DNA from: Euptelea pleiosperma
Lineage: Eukaryota > Streptophyta > Magnoliopsida > Ranunculales > Eupteleaceae
NCBI GenBank assembly: GCA_035048495.1
Contig: CM068552.1
Coordinates: 17,298,753 to 17,362,752, forward strand
Length of the DNA stretch: 64,000 nt
Reading direction: 5' to 3'
The position numbers and the translations under genes are program-made. Of this stretch, positions 24,001-36,000 are shown one piece after another. The notes below the pieces were generated by a model that was given only the letters and a program-made list of their open reading frames with translations, had not been told where the DNA came from and did no database searches. Positions within the stretch are counted from its first letter, which is position 1. The number at the start of each line of letters is the position of its first letter.

Positions 24001-27000
24001 TGTACATATCCTGGGTCCCCATTGCACCAAACTTGATCCCAAAGTGCTCAAGTGCGTCTTCAATGGTTACTCCTCTACTCATAAGGGGTACAAGTGTTAC
24101 CATCCTTCCTCTGGGAAGACGTTTGTCTGCATGGATGTCACCTTTCGTGAGGAGCTATCTTTTTTCTCCCCCACCTCTCTTCAGGGGGAGAGTAGTAATG
24201 AAGAGACGTGGAATGTTCCTTTTCCTGCTACATCCTTATCCCCTTCTCTAGAGTTTGAGAGATCTCCGCCTACTCATTCTACTAGTGTGCTTGATAGTGC
24301 TCCTAGAGCTCAGAAGGAGCTCAAAGTCTATAGCAGAAGGGAGAAAGTCAGTTGATCCAGTACCAGTGGTTCTTTCCTTGGATCCAGGTAATCCTCCCTC
24401 TCTCTCTATACATGTCATTCCCTTTTCTACTGATGACTCTGATCTTCCTATTGCTGTTAGAAAATGCACCATAAGTTGTACTCAACATCCATTGAGCAAC
24501 TTTGTTTCATACGATGCCTTGTCCTCTTCGTGTAGAGCCTTTGTCACATCAGTTTCCACCATTCCCATTCCCTCTTCCGTGGCAGAAGGGTTAGCACATC
24601 CTAGATGGAAAGCTGCTATGGTAGAAGAGATGAAGGCTGAACAAAACATGGGAGCTCATTGAATTGCCAAGAAGCAAGAAGCCTGTTGGATGCAGATGGG
24701 TGTTCACAGTGAAGTACAAGGCCGATAGATTAGTGGAGAAGTACAAGGCTAGATTGGTAGCCAAAGGGTATACTCAGACTTATGGGATCGACTTTGTGGA
24801 GACCTTTGCACCTGTAGCAAAGATGAAATCCATCAGGGTGTTGTTGTCTTTGGCAGCAAATACGCATGGCCTTTACATCAGCCGGATGTAAAGAATGCTC
24901 TTCTCCATGGCGATCTGCATGAAGAAGTATATATGGTTCCCCTTCCTGGATTCACTTCACCAGGGCATAGCAGCAGAGTTGTCGACTAAGGAAAGCCCTC
25001 TATGGGCTTAAGCAATCTCCGAGAGCATGGTTCGAGAGGTTTAGCTCAGCAGTGAAGAAGCTGGGCTACACTCAAAGTCAAGCTGATCATAGACTCTTTG
25101 TGAAGCACGTAGTAAAGAGTACCACTGCTCTCATAGTCTATGTTGATGGCTGAAGAATCACTTAGCAGGGGAATTTGAGATGAAAGATCTGGGGTCTCTC
25201 AAGTACTTTCTTGGCATAGAGGTTGCAAGATCCAACCAAGGGATCTTCATCTCACAAAGGAAGTATATCCTTGACGTATTGAAGGACTCTGGAAAGCTGG
25301 GAGCCAAACCAGTGGGGACTCCCATAGAGCAGAATCACTAGTTGGCTGACTCGAGCAGTGAGCCCTTACAGGATGTGGGGGGTTTTCAGCGGCTGGTTGG
25401 GAGATTGATCTATCTCTCCCTGACTCGACCAGACATTGCTTATGTGGTCAGCGTTATCAGCCAGTACATACATTCTCCTAGGGAGATCCATTTAGAGGCA
25501 GCACACAGGATTCTGAGATATCTCGAGTCTGCCCCCTACCAGAGAGGCCTTTTCTTTCAGAAGAATGACTACGTGAGAATTGAGTCATACACTGATGCAG
25601 GCTGGGCCGGTGCCAAGGATGATAGGCGGTCTACTTTAGGTTATTGCATATTTGTTGGGGCAATTTAGTTACTTGGAGGAGCAAGAAGCAACCTGTCGTT
25701 GCCAGATCCAGTGCAGAGGCCAGGGCAATGGCCCATGGCTTGTGCGAGATGCTCTGGTTGAAAATGTTGGTTGCTGAGTTTGGTTTTCCAATCTTGGGGT
25801 CTGTGAGCTTGAATTGCGACAACAAGGCTGCCATCAGTATTGCTCATAACCCTGTACAGCATGATCGGGCCAAGCACATTGAAGTGGATCGTCACTTCAT
25901 TAGGGAGAAGATTGTATCTGGAGAATTCTGTACTCCATTTGTGAAGACTTATGAGCAAGTAGTGGATGTCTTCACCAAAGGAGTTCCCAGTTGGCAACTT
26001 CACAGATGTTTATGCAAGTTGGGCATGCGAGATATCTATGCACCAACTTGAGGGGGAGTGTTATCAGATATGTATTTTATACGTGTATAGAGTATTTTTG
26101 GGTTTTATGTAAATACCCCTTGATGTGAGGGGTATACTTGTCTTTTGTTTGTGGTCTTTTATATAAACAAGATTTATGGAGTCATTGTGACCTAATCACA
26201 TGACATCCTTCTCTCTACCCTAACCCTAATCATCTAATTCAACTGTCCTATGTTGCATGTTATTTGTAGATTACATAGGTGGTTGATGAGACTAGAGAGG
26301 GGGTGAATACAAAACTAGAATTACGGGGAGATACTTTGGAGTCAAAGGGCTTTAAAATAAGTTGGACAAAGACTACATGGAGTGCAACTTTACTAAGGAC
26401 TCACATACATATGATCTGCTAGTTAAAATTGATGGCCATGAGATACTCTAAAATGACCACTTCTGTCGTATGTTTCTATTTACATAAGGAGGGAGAGATT
26501 GAGGAGGATGTTGCCAGTAGAATTAGAGTTGAGTGGAGATGCACTTTTGTAGTGCTATGTGACCGACACATACCAATCAAACTAAAGGAATTTTTTCTAA
26601 GACAATAATAAGACCAGGTATGATTTGTAGAGCAGAATGTTGGCAATCAAGAAACAACATGTTGTAGAATGAGTGTAGCTGAGATGAGGATGTCGAGATG
26701 GATGAGTAAAAAGATTAGGTGAAATAAAAAATGAACATTCATGAAAATATAGTAGCCCTAATAGGTGATAAAATACGGAGAATCGATTGAAGACTAATGA
26801 CAAGAGTCCTATTAAAGGCCATCACTGTAGGACGAACCCGATTACCCTACACCTGAGCAACCTCGGGTTCGTTACCCAAAAAACCCATCAAGGAGTCATA
26901 AAATGAGCTAACTGATAAATCTCCTCTCCTCACCTGGGAATCATGCGACTTGAGGGACATGGATCTCATCAAGTCATTTGAAGGTTGACGCATTCTGTCA

Positions 27001-30000
27001 CTTCCCTATCCAACAAATTTCTTTCTAAAAAAGGGCAAAAGCACTTCACTTCATTTCTTCTAACAACGTAATGGTTCACCATGAGCCCCTTTATGGGAAC
27101 CAACTAAAGATAGGTGACGCGAAGGGACTATCGGGGAAAACGTGCTCAATAGTAATTTGAGTGAATGAATCATTCAGCAGAATCCCAAAAATGTACTAAA
27201 ACGGGAGAATTGCCACTGGTAACCTAAAGATTTCTGAATTAGACAATTTTGTCATTAAAGCAGAGCTTAAGACAATTTTTCGCATATCCTGGTTTCAGAA
27301 ACTGCACAAAACTTGCCTATTGTTCACCACTCATCCCCCCAAAATCTAATTCTATCACATTTGCATTTGAAACGAATGCCTTCAACAACATTGTCATAAA
27401 CTTCTATGATACCCTTTGACACACTCACCCCATAAGATAAAGTGACTTCTCTACTATCCCAATTTGAACTCTGAACCCCATATTCGCTCCTAATAACTTG
27501 ATATGGAACAAGTCATGTTATATGTATTGTGATAACTGTGGTCATCAGTAGCCAGTCTATGCTAAAACTGCTCACATGCTATTCTTTAATGCTTTTATTG
27601 TAGGGAGATTTTCGTCATGTTACAAATTGAATTGATAACGAAACCAGACCCTGAAATTAATTTTGATATGCTGGAGGCTGTAGATGTTAAATAGCAGCAA
27701 AACCCCTACCTCTTGCATGCTATATTTCACTAGCTAGTAATAAAAAGCATAGAGGGACCTTAACTTTGGTCACTATTAATGATAATTTGAAGGAGGAGAA
27801 CAGCGACAATTATCTATGCATTTTAGTATTTGTCCATTTATAAGTACCACTTACTGTGATTCTTGTTAAAATGCAGTTACCCCCTCATGAACCTGGAGTT
27901 GTTAGAAGGGCTGTGAACCATTTCTTACAGGTGTGGTCTTTATTCATCTGGCAAGTCTCAGAATAAGAAATCATGGTGGTATATATATTATTGTGCTTCT
28001 ATCTTGTCCTTCTATTTCGTTGTTATTAGAAACAGTGTTCTGGGTCACTTTCTATTCATGATATATTTCAATAAAAAATAATGCGTGGTGAAACTAGTAG
28101 GATCATTTGAGCCACTTGTATATTTGCACCATTCTGCTATGGAAATGTTACGAACTTCAAATCCTTTATTAACCCTAGTCTATTGTCGGCAAATTGCAAA
28201 CGAGAACAGATGGAATTATGTTTCCTTATTTTAAAACCTTGTATCAAATTACCTTATTCTGCCTTTTGAATAAGCCTACTAAAATGCTTTTGTGACGATG
28301 ATTAAGAAAAAAAACTAAGGGGATTACCTTGCCTTAATCCTGTTGAGCTACCAAGAACCACCTGGGTATTTTTTTTTGATCGATAACAAGGATACTTTAT
28401 AAATATAGATGAAATATAACAAAAGAGGGAAACACCTTCCTAAGGTACAAAAAGAGCCAAGAAAGAAGAAACAGAGAAAACGGAAAGCCTATCCTATTGG
28501 GTGATGGTTAGCTATATCAGCACACAAGAGATCCATCCCATTACAGAAAAAATCATCAAACTTTACATCCTGAAACTCTTTCAAATAAATTAAAAATATA
28601 TAAAGATGTGTGAATGTAGTATTTAATAGTTTGCATCATTTGAGCAAGTATTTTTCATATTTTTGTGCGTTATAGGGCATTTCACACATACTTTGTTTTC
28701 TGTTTAAATCTTGTATAACTAGTTTTTTCGTGACACATTGGGACGTTGTGTAGGAGGGAGCCACCGATTGGCAGCATAGGGTCTTAGATTCTAGGGCCCA
28801 GTAGAAGACAAGGTGTAACTATTCTGGGAATGTGATGGGGTGGCAGAGTGTTTCAGTTGAAGTATTGCCTGACTGGTGATTTTCTTAATGTGGCACATTA
28901 CACAATGTCCAAAGGAGATCGGATTATAGATATAAAACATTTTGAATGGGGCAATTGTTGATAGGCAGGAGAGGAAAAGAATTGAGGGTGAGTTGGGAGT
29001 TGGGAGTTGGTTATGGAGTGGTTGTGATAGCAGATTGTTACAATTCACCTCTTGAATGATGAGATTCTGATGCTGCCAGATTGTGTCATAGTGCAATAGA
29101 AGACGCATCGAAGAGTTGTTCTTTGGAGATTCCTTGCTGATTAGTGGGATATAGACCCAAAAAAGAGACTGGAGGCTACCAAAGTGAAATATGGGCATTC
29201 GATTCTAGTGGTAGGTGGTACTTCATTAGGTGCTTGCATGGCAAGTGCTATTATGGGTGCCCATCCAGGGCATTCAGGTTTTGGTCATACACAAAAGATG
29301 AGGAATCCCACACTCCCTTCATAAGAAGAGCTGCTCATTGATCTACATGCACATTGGTTGGAGGTGCAAAGCATAAGAGGTTAAAAGGATTTATGGGGCA
29401 CTGGAACATCTGGAAGAACTTGGCAAGGGTTGTGTTGAACTTCATACACTTCAATAGCATCCCGGCACAAATGTCGTTAATTTGGTTTTCTATGAAACGA
29501 TGTTTGATGAGGCTGGGGAGCCAAGCTAGGTGTGAAGCTGCTCACTGCACATGAGTTGATTTAGACACTTCTTTACAATGAGATAGATGAGCCGATGATT
29601 ACATGAACATCTTGAAGAATTGGCCTAAATGGTGTGACAACCATGTGCGATAGATGAATAGGGTTCACTAGAATATCTATCATCAATTTTATGGTATACT
29701 GCAATGGCAAGACACTTCTTAGTTAAGAAGGTACAGCTCGCGCTCCAAAAACCTCGCTACCTCTCTAGTTTCTTGAAAAATTCAATTAAAGCTTGTTGGC
29801 TGTGGGTGCCATATTTGCAGGACTACAAGATTACGACACGTGTCCACCTCGAGATGCGTAACTTACCTCACAGATTGCCCGACAAGGGAAAGATGGTACC
29901 TGACTACGTGACATGCAGCTGGCACCTTCACGGGAACCCACCGACAGCAAGATGTCGGATTGTTGACACGGGAGCCGTCAGGCATTTGCCACCTGACGGA

Positions 30001-33000
30001 CGCTTCTTGGACAATTACAACACTAAAGTGCGACCAAATGGCTAAGGTCAGCGGCAACTGGGGCGGCGCAAGGGCTAAGCTTGCCAAATGGATAACAACG
30101 CCAAGCGGCATAGTTAACAGATGCAAGGTCATTAGTCCGCAGTCCTACTAGGCTAATGGCAAGAGGAACTTCTCTCCATACAATGGCCGATGTGGTCTAA
30201 ACCCATTCAAACTACATTCTTCCTGCGGAAGGACAGGACCACGTGTCACGGCCGACTGTCCTTAAATGGCAACTACATATCAAATGGCTCAAGTCGGCAT
30301 ACAATGAAGAGGTAAACTAGACAAACCTAACAGAAAGCAAATGATAAATGAATATTCTCCCCACCAAAAATAAGTACCCTTGCTCATGAAAAAGGTCTAT
30401 AAAAGGAACATTGTTCATTAAGAATGGGTCGCTCACCAACAAAAAAGGTAAAAATGCTAACCATCCTTGACTTCCTCCCCCTCTCTTCTTCTCCCTCTCC
30501 TACTACCCTTACAAGTGGTCGGCTATTGAAGACCAGTCCAAGGTGTGCATGCCAACGCAAAATAGACTCTATACTGAGTCGACTACTACTACTACGAGAC
30601 TGTAGTGCTGTGGGTGCAACAAGATATCCATCCAAAAAGATCAACCTGTTGGGGAAAGGCGAAACAACTATGTATACCAAATGGTCGTCGGGCCTACACA
30701 ACACGTGCGCGGGAACACAGCCTCCGCAAACATGCACCCTCAGCGGGAATACACTCCTCTGGAGACTTGAACCCACGACCTCCCAGGCCTTAAGGCTCTG
30801 ACACCATGTTGAACAATTTACCCTAAAAGATCGACCCGTTGGGGAGAGGCGAAACAATTATGTATACCAACCCAACCTGATCATAAAAGGCTACGTGGAA
30901 GCCTAAATTGTGGGAGTCGTGCATTCTTGAATGAATTTGTTTTTGAATTTTGAATAAGAGATCTATGGATCTACATTAGGAGAGTCAATAAATTATTTTC
31001 TGTTTTTGTTAGAAAGAATCATGCAAGGATATCTTTCCTTAGTTAGTTAGTCAACTTTCATTACTTAGTCAGGGTTAATGTTATTTATAGGCATGGAATC
31101 AATGAAGACAGTATGAATGAATTTTCAATCTATCATTTCTCTCTCAATCTCTTATCCTCTTTCTCTCAATTCCTCTCTCAATCCCCTTTCCTAAATTCTA
31201 CAACAACACGTTGGGACTTGGAGTTCTAACATTGATATCAGAGTATGCTGTTTGCAATGGGACCAAAGCTGAGAAATCCAAACTTGCAAGAGTTGAAACC
31301 CTATGAATCGATAGAAGGGCATGTGTCTTCCTTGGAGATGCAGGAATGCAAGGATAAAGGGCTTTGTTTTAATTATGATGAGCAATTCAAGCCAGAACAT
31401 AGATGTAAGAGAACACCACTGCTTCTTATTGACGGAAACTGGTCCGAAGAGGAAGAAACGGCGAACGAAGACGACCCGACCAAGAAACCACCCGATTGAA
31501 TATGGAACCTGAGAGGATTTCCATAAACTGCACAACTGTTTTCCTGAGTTCAGGCTTAGGACAAGCTGTAATTCATGGATGGAGGGATGTTGAGACCCCA
31601 ACCCATCATGGAAGCCTACGTGGAACCCTAGATTGTGGGAGCCGTGCATCCTTGAATGAAGTTGTTAAGATTTTGATTAACAGATCTATGGATCTGTATT
31701 AGTAGAGTGAATAAATTAGTTTCCATTTTTGTTATAGAGAATCATGCAATGATATCTTTCTTTAGTTAGTCAACTTTCTTTAATTAATAATGGTTAATGT
31801 TATTTATAGACGTGGAATCAATGAAGACAGTAAGAAGGAATTTTCAATCTATCTTTTCTCTCTCAATCTCGTATCCTCTCTCTTTCAATTCCTCTTTTCT
31901 CTTTCAATCCCCTTTCCTAAATTCTGCAACACATTGTGACTTGGAGTCGTTCAAGTCTCCAAAGGAGTGTATTCTCGCTGAGGGTTTATTAGCTGAGGGT
32001 GTGTTCTCGCGCACCTGCTGTGTTAGCCCGATATCCAGTTGGTATACACAGTTGTTTCGCCTTTCCCCAATAGGTCAATCTTTTGGGGTAAATGGTTGTT
32101 CAACATGACAACTAGTCCCAACGTGTTGTTGCAGAATTTAGGAAAGGGGATTGAGAGAGAAAAGAGGAATTGAGAGAGAAAAGATAGATTGAAAATTTCT
32201 TCTTACTGTCTTCATTGATTCCACATCCATAAATAACATTAACCTTTACTAATTAAAGAAAGTTGACTAACTAAGGAAAGATATCTATCATGATTCTCTT
32301 TAACAAAAATGGAAACTAATTTATTGACTCCCCTAATGTAGATCCATAGATCTGTTATTCAAAATTCAAAATCTTAACAACTTCATTCAAGGCTGCACGG
32401 CTCCCACAATCTAGGCTTCCATGATGGGCTGGGGTCTCAACATCCGTACCTCCATGAATTACGGCTTGTCTTCTAACCTAAACTCAGGAAAACAATTGTG
32501 CAATTTATTGAAATCCTCATAGGTTGCATCTTCAATCGGGTGGTTTCTCGAGCGGATCGTCTTCTTCGTTCGTCGTTTCTTCCTGTTTGGGTCAGTTTTC
32601 ATCAATAAGAAGCAATTGTGTTCTCTTACATCTATGTCCTCGCTTGAATTTCTTATCGCAATTAAAACAAAGCCCTTTATCATTGCGTTCCTGCATCTCC
32701 AAGGGGGTGAGACGTTGAATAAGAGGGAGAGAAAATGAGTTGTTGGGAGGTGGCTGTGATGCAGGAATGATAGTTGGTGACATTAGACTACTCATACTTT
32801 TGATAGGCTTTTGCAAAAATTGTCTCTCGTCAAATAGTCGAGCCAATGCAAGGGCTTCAAAAAGAGACTTGGGTTTATGTGCTCGAACCTCAATCTGCAA
32901 GTCCTCAGGCAACCCGCTTATAAAACAATCAAGAAATAATTGGGACGGCCACCTTTGGGTTTGACTAGACAAGTCTTCGAACTTGGCCTGATATTCTTGG

Positions 33001-36000
33001 ACAAAAGAGGTTTGGCTTAATTTAGTCAAGCTCCCATTAGTGTTTTCATAAATAGTTGGCCCAAATCGAGAGAGTATGGCTTTCACAAACTTGGCCCACG
33101 AAGGGATGGGTTCATTGTTTACTCTCCACTCGAACTAGTGTGAGGCTTCTTTTTCAAGGTGGAATGAAGCAATGGTGATCCTTTGGTCATCGTCAATTTG
33201 ATGGTAGTGGAAGAAGCGTTCAGCTCGGGTAATCCAATCCAATGCGTCCTCTCCCCAAAACTTTGGGAAGTCCAGTCGGACAGTCCGAGTCTGAATTGAA
33301 AAGCTAGCAGGTTGTAGGGAATCCTTAGTGGCTGTTGATCCGACTTGAAAAAGGTGATTTGCCTTTAGATCACTCATGCAATTGAAGTAGTGCTTGAAGT
33401 TAGGATTGGATGCTATTCAATTGCAGTTGAAGAGTGTGGTTCTGGTCCTCCATACTGACTAACCTTGCTTATACCCGAGCTAAGGAAGACACATGGTTCT
33501 TCTATTGATTCAGCTTCCATAGGGTTCAACTCTTGCAAGCTGGGATTTCTCGGCTTTTGTCCCATTGCAAACAGCCTGCTCTGATACCAATGTTAGGACT
33601 CTAAGTCCCAACATGTCGTAGAATTTAGGAAAGGGGATTGAGCGAGAAAAGAGGAATTGGGAGAGAGGATACGAGATTGAAAGAGAAAATATAGATTGAA
33701 AATACCTTCCTACTGTCTTCATTGATTCCACGTCTGTAAATAACATTGACCCTTACTAATTCAAGAAAGTTAACCCACTAAGTAAAGATATCCTTGCATG
33801 ATTCTCCAGTGGAGTGTATTCCCGCCGAGGGAGCGTGTTATCGGAGGGTGTGTTCCGCGCCTGTGTTATGTTGGTCCAACGACTAGTTGGTATACATAGT
33901 TGTTTTGCCTTTCCCCAACGGGTCGATCTTTTGGGGTAAATGGTTGTTCAACATGGTATCAGAGCCTTAAGGCCTGGGAGGTCGCGATTTCAAGTCTTTA
34001 GCGGAGTGTATTCGGGTGTGTGTTAGCGGAGGGTGTGTTCCCCCGCTAGTGTTGTGTGGGCCCGATGACCAGTTTGTATACATAGTTGTTTCGCCTTTCC
34101 CCAACAGGTCAATCTTTTGGGGTAAATCGTTGTTAAACATGGTATCAGAGCCTTAAGGCCTGGGAGGTCGTGGGTTCAAGTCTCCAGCGGAGTGTATTCC
34201 TGCTGAGGGGGCGTGTTAGCGAAGGGTGTGTTTCTGCACGTGTTGTGTTGGCCCGACAACCAATTGGTGTACATAGTTGTTTCGCCTTTCCCCAACAGGT
34301 CGATCATTTTGGACGGACATCTTGTTGAGCCCACATCACTGCAGTCTCGTAGTAGTAGTAGTCGATTCAGTATAGAGTCTATTTTGCGTTGGCATGCATG
34401 CCTTGGATATGTCTTTTTTTTAGTACTTAAAACTCTTATTTCCTACTTTATTTACTTATGTTTGTATGACTGAGCTGCACTGAGACATGTGCTTGCAAAA
34501 CACTGTCGTTCATCTTATCTTTCCAGGGGTAATTGTAGTTTACTTCCTTTTGATCTTGTGCATTCTAATGTGTGAGGCCCTGCTCCTGTTACTTCTCCCC
34601 TTGACTTTCGTTATTTTGTTAGTTTTGTTGATGATCATACCCAGTGTACCTTAATTTATCTTATGAAAACTAAGGATGAAGTGTATTGCTTCTTTCCAAA
34701 TTTTCATGAGATGATCCATACACAGTTTGATGCCAAAGTCAAGATTCTCCGCACTGTCAAAGGGGGTGAATATAGGTATGATGGTCTTCAACATTATTAT
34801 GCTGAACATGGGATTGACCATCAAAATTCCTACTGTTACACCCCTCAACAAAATGGTGTCGTTGAAAGGAAGAATCACCATCTCCTTGAGGTAGCTCGCT
34901 CCCTTCTATTTGGTAGCACTATGCCTAAGTCTTATTGGTCTGATGCTGTTCTTACTGCTTCATATTTCATTAATGACATGCCTTCACGTACCTTGCACTT
35001 TAAGACCCCAATCGGATCCTCAAACCAAATTGCTCCTTGTTTTTAGTCCCTCATCGTGTTTTTGGGTGTATTTGCTTTGTGCATATTCTGTGTCCCAACC
35101 GTACCAAGTTAGATCCCAAGGCTCTCAAGTGCATCTTTCTTGGGTATTCTTCCTCCCACAAAGGGTACAATTGTTATCATCTCTGTTTGGAAAATAATTG
35201 TCTCCATGGATGTCACTTTTTGTGAGAAAACTCCCTTTTTCCCCCTTGCATCTCTTTAGGAGAACATTAGTGAAGAGAGGCCTTTCTCCACTTCCCGTGT
35301 TCCTTCTCCCTCTATTCCTCCAGCACCCCCTCTCCTAGTTGAGGTTACTGACCGACTTACTACGGAGATTGATTGCAGTTCTGGTGGTGCATAAAAGGAG
35401 CTTAAAGTCTATAGCCCAAGAGGGAAAGCCACAACTGATCCATCTCCAGCCGTACTAGTTGTCCCTTCCTTGGTTCCAGGTAATACCTTATCTTCTGAGC
35501 CTACTGTTCCACTGCTTCCTGCTATTGATGCTTGTGCTTTCGACTATGATCTTCTTATCGCTCTTAAAAAGGGTACGAGGAGTTGTACTTAATACCATAT
35601 AAGTAACTTTGTTTCGTATGAGGTTTTTTTCTCCATCTTGTCATTCGTTACTTCGTTGTCCACCATTCCTATACCTTCTTCAGTGGTAGAAGGTTGAAGC
35701 ATCATAAGTGGAAAGATGCAATGGTCAAAGGGATGAGAGCCTTAGAGAAGAACAACACTTGGGAGATGGTTGACTTACCTAGAGGGAAGAAACCAGTGGG
35801 ATGCAAATGGGTGTACACTGTGAAGTACAAGGTAGATGGGTCAGTAGAAAGTATAAGGCAAGATTGGTAGCCAAATGATACTCACAGACATATGGCATCG
35901 ACTACGTAGAGAAATGTGTGCTAGTTGCTAAAATGAACTCCATAAAGGTGCTTATATCTCTTGCTACTAACCAGTCGTGGCCTTTACATCAGTTGGATGT

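Larger units (their letters stand above)
20274..26244 (+). mobile_element. Copia C1, full-length but defective, in intron 3
   Basis: Two LTRs (20274-20355, 26059-26244) bound the element. A perfect 5-bp target duplication GTCCT lies at 20269-20273 and 26245-26249. The LTRs start TGTTNTCAG and end TCAACT, as do C2 and C3. The element inserted into an RTE LINE and was itself hit by a hAT MITE. It is on the same strand as the host gene. Confidence 0.9.

Noticed and set aside
26217..26230. Telomere-like CCCTAACCCTAA
   Set aside because: A short word in the copia LTRs (also at about 42398 in C3), not an interstitial telomere array.
30384..30857. 157-codon antisense open frame
   Set aside because: It is a chance frame through the inverted TRIM/copia chimeric junction.
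33953..34000. Possible tRNA gene near TGGTATCAGAGCC and GGGTTCAAGTCTCC
   Set aside because: The first word is the complement of the tRNA 3' end (a primer site), and no cloverleaf with A box can be formed; better explained as TRIM structure.
33807..34310. CRISPR-like spaced repeat
   Set aside because: Units are 186 bp, contiguous and LTR-like, in a plant genome; not a CRISPR array.
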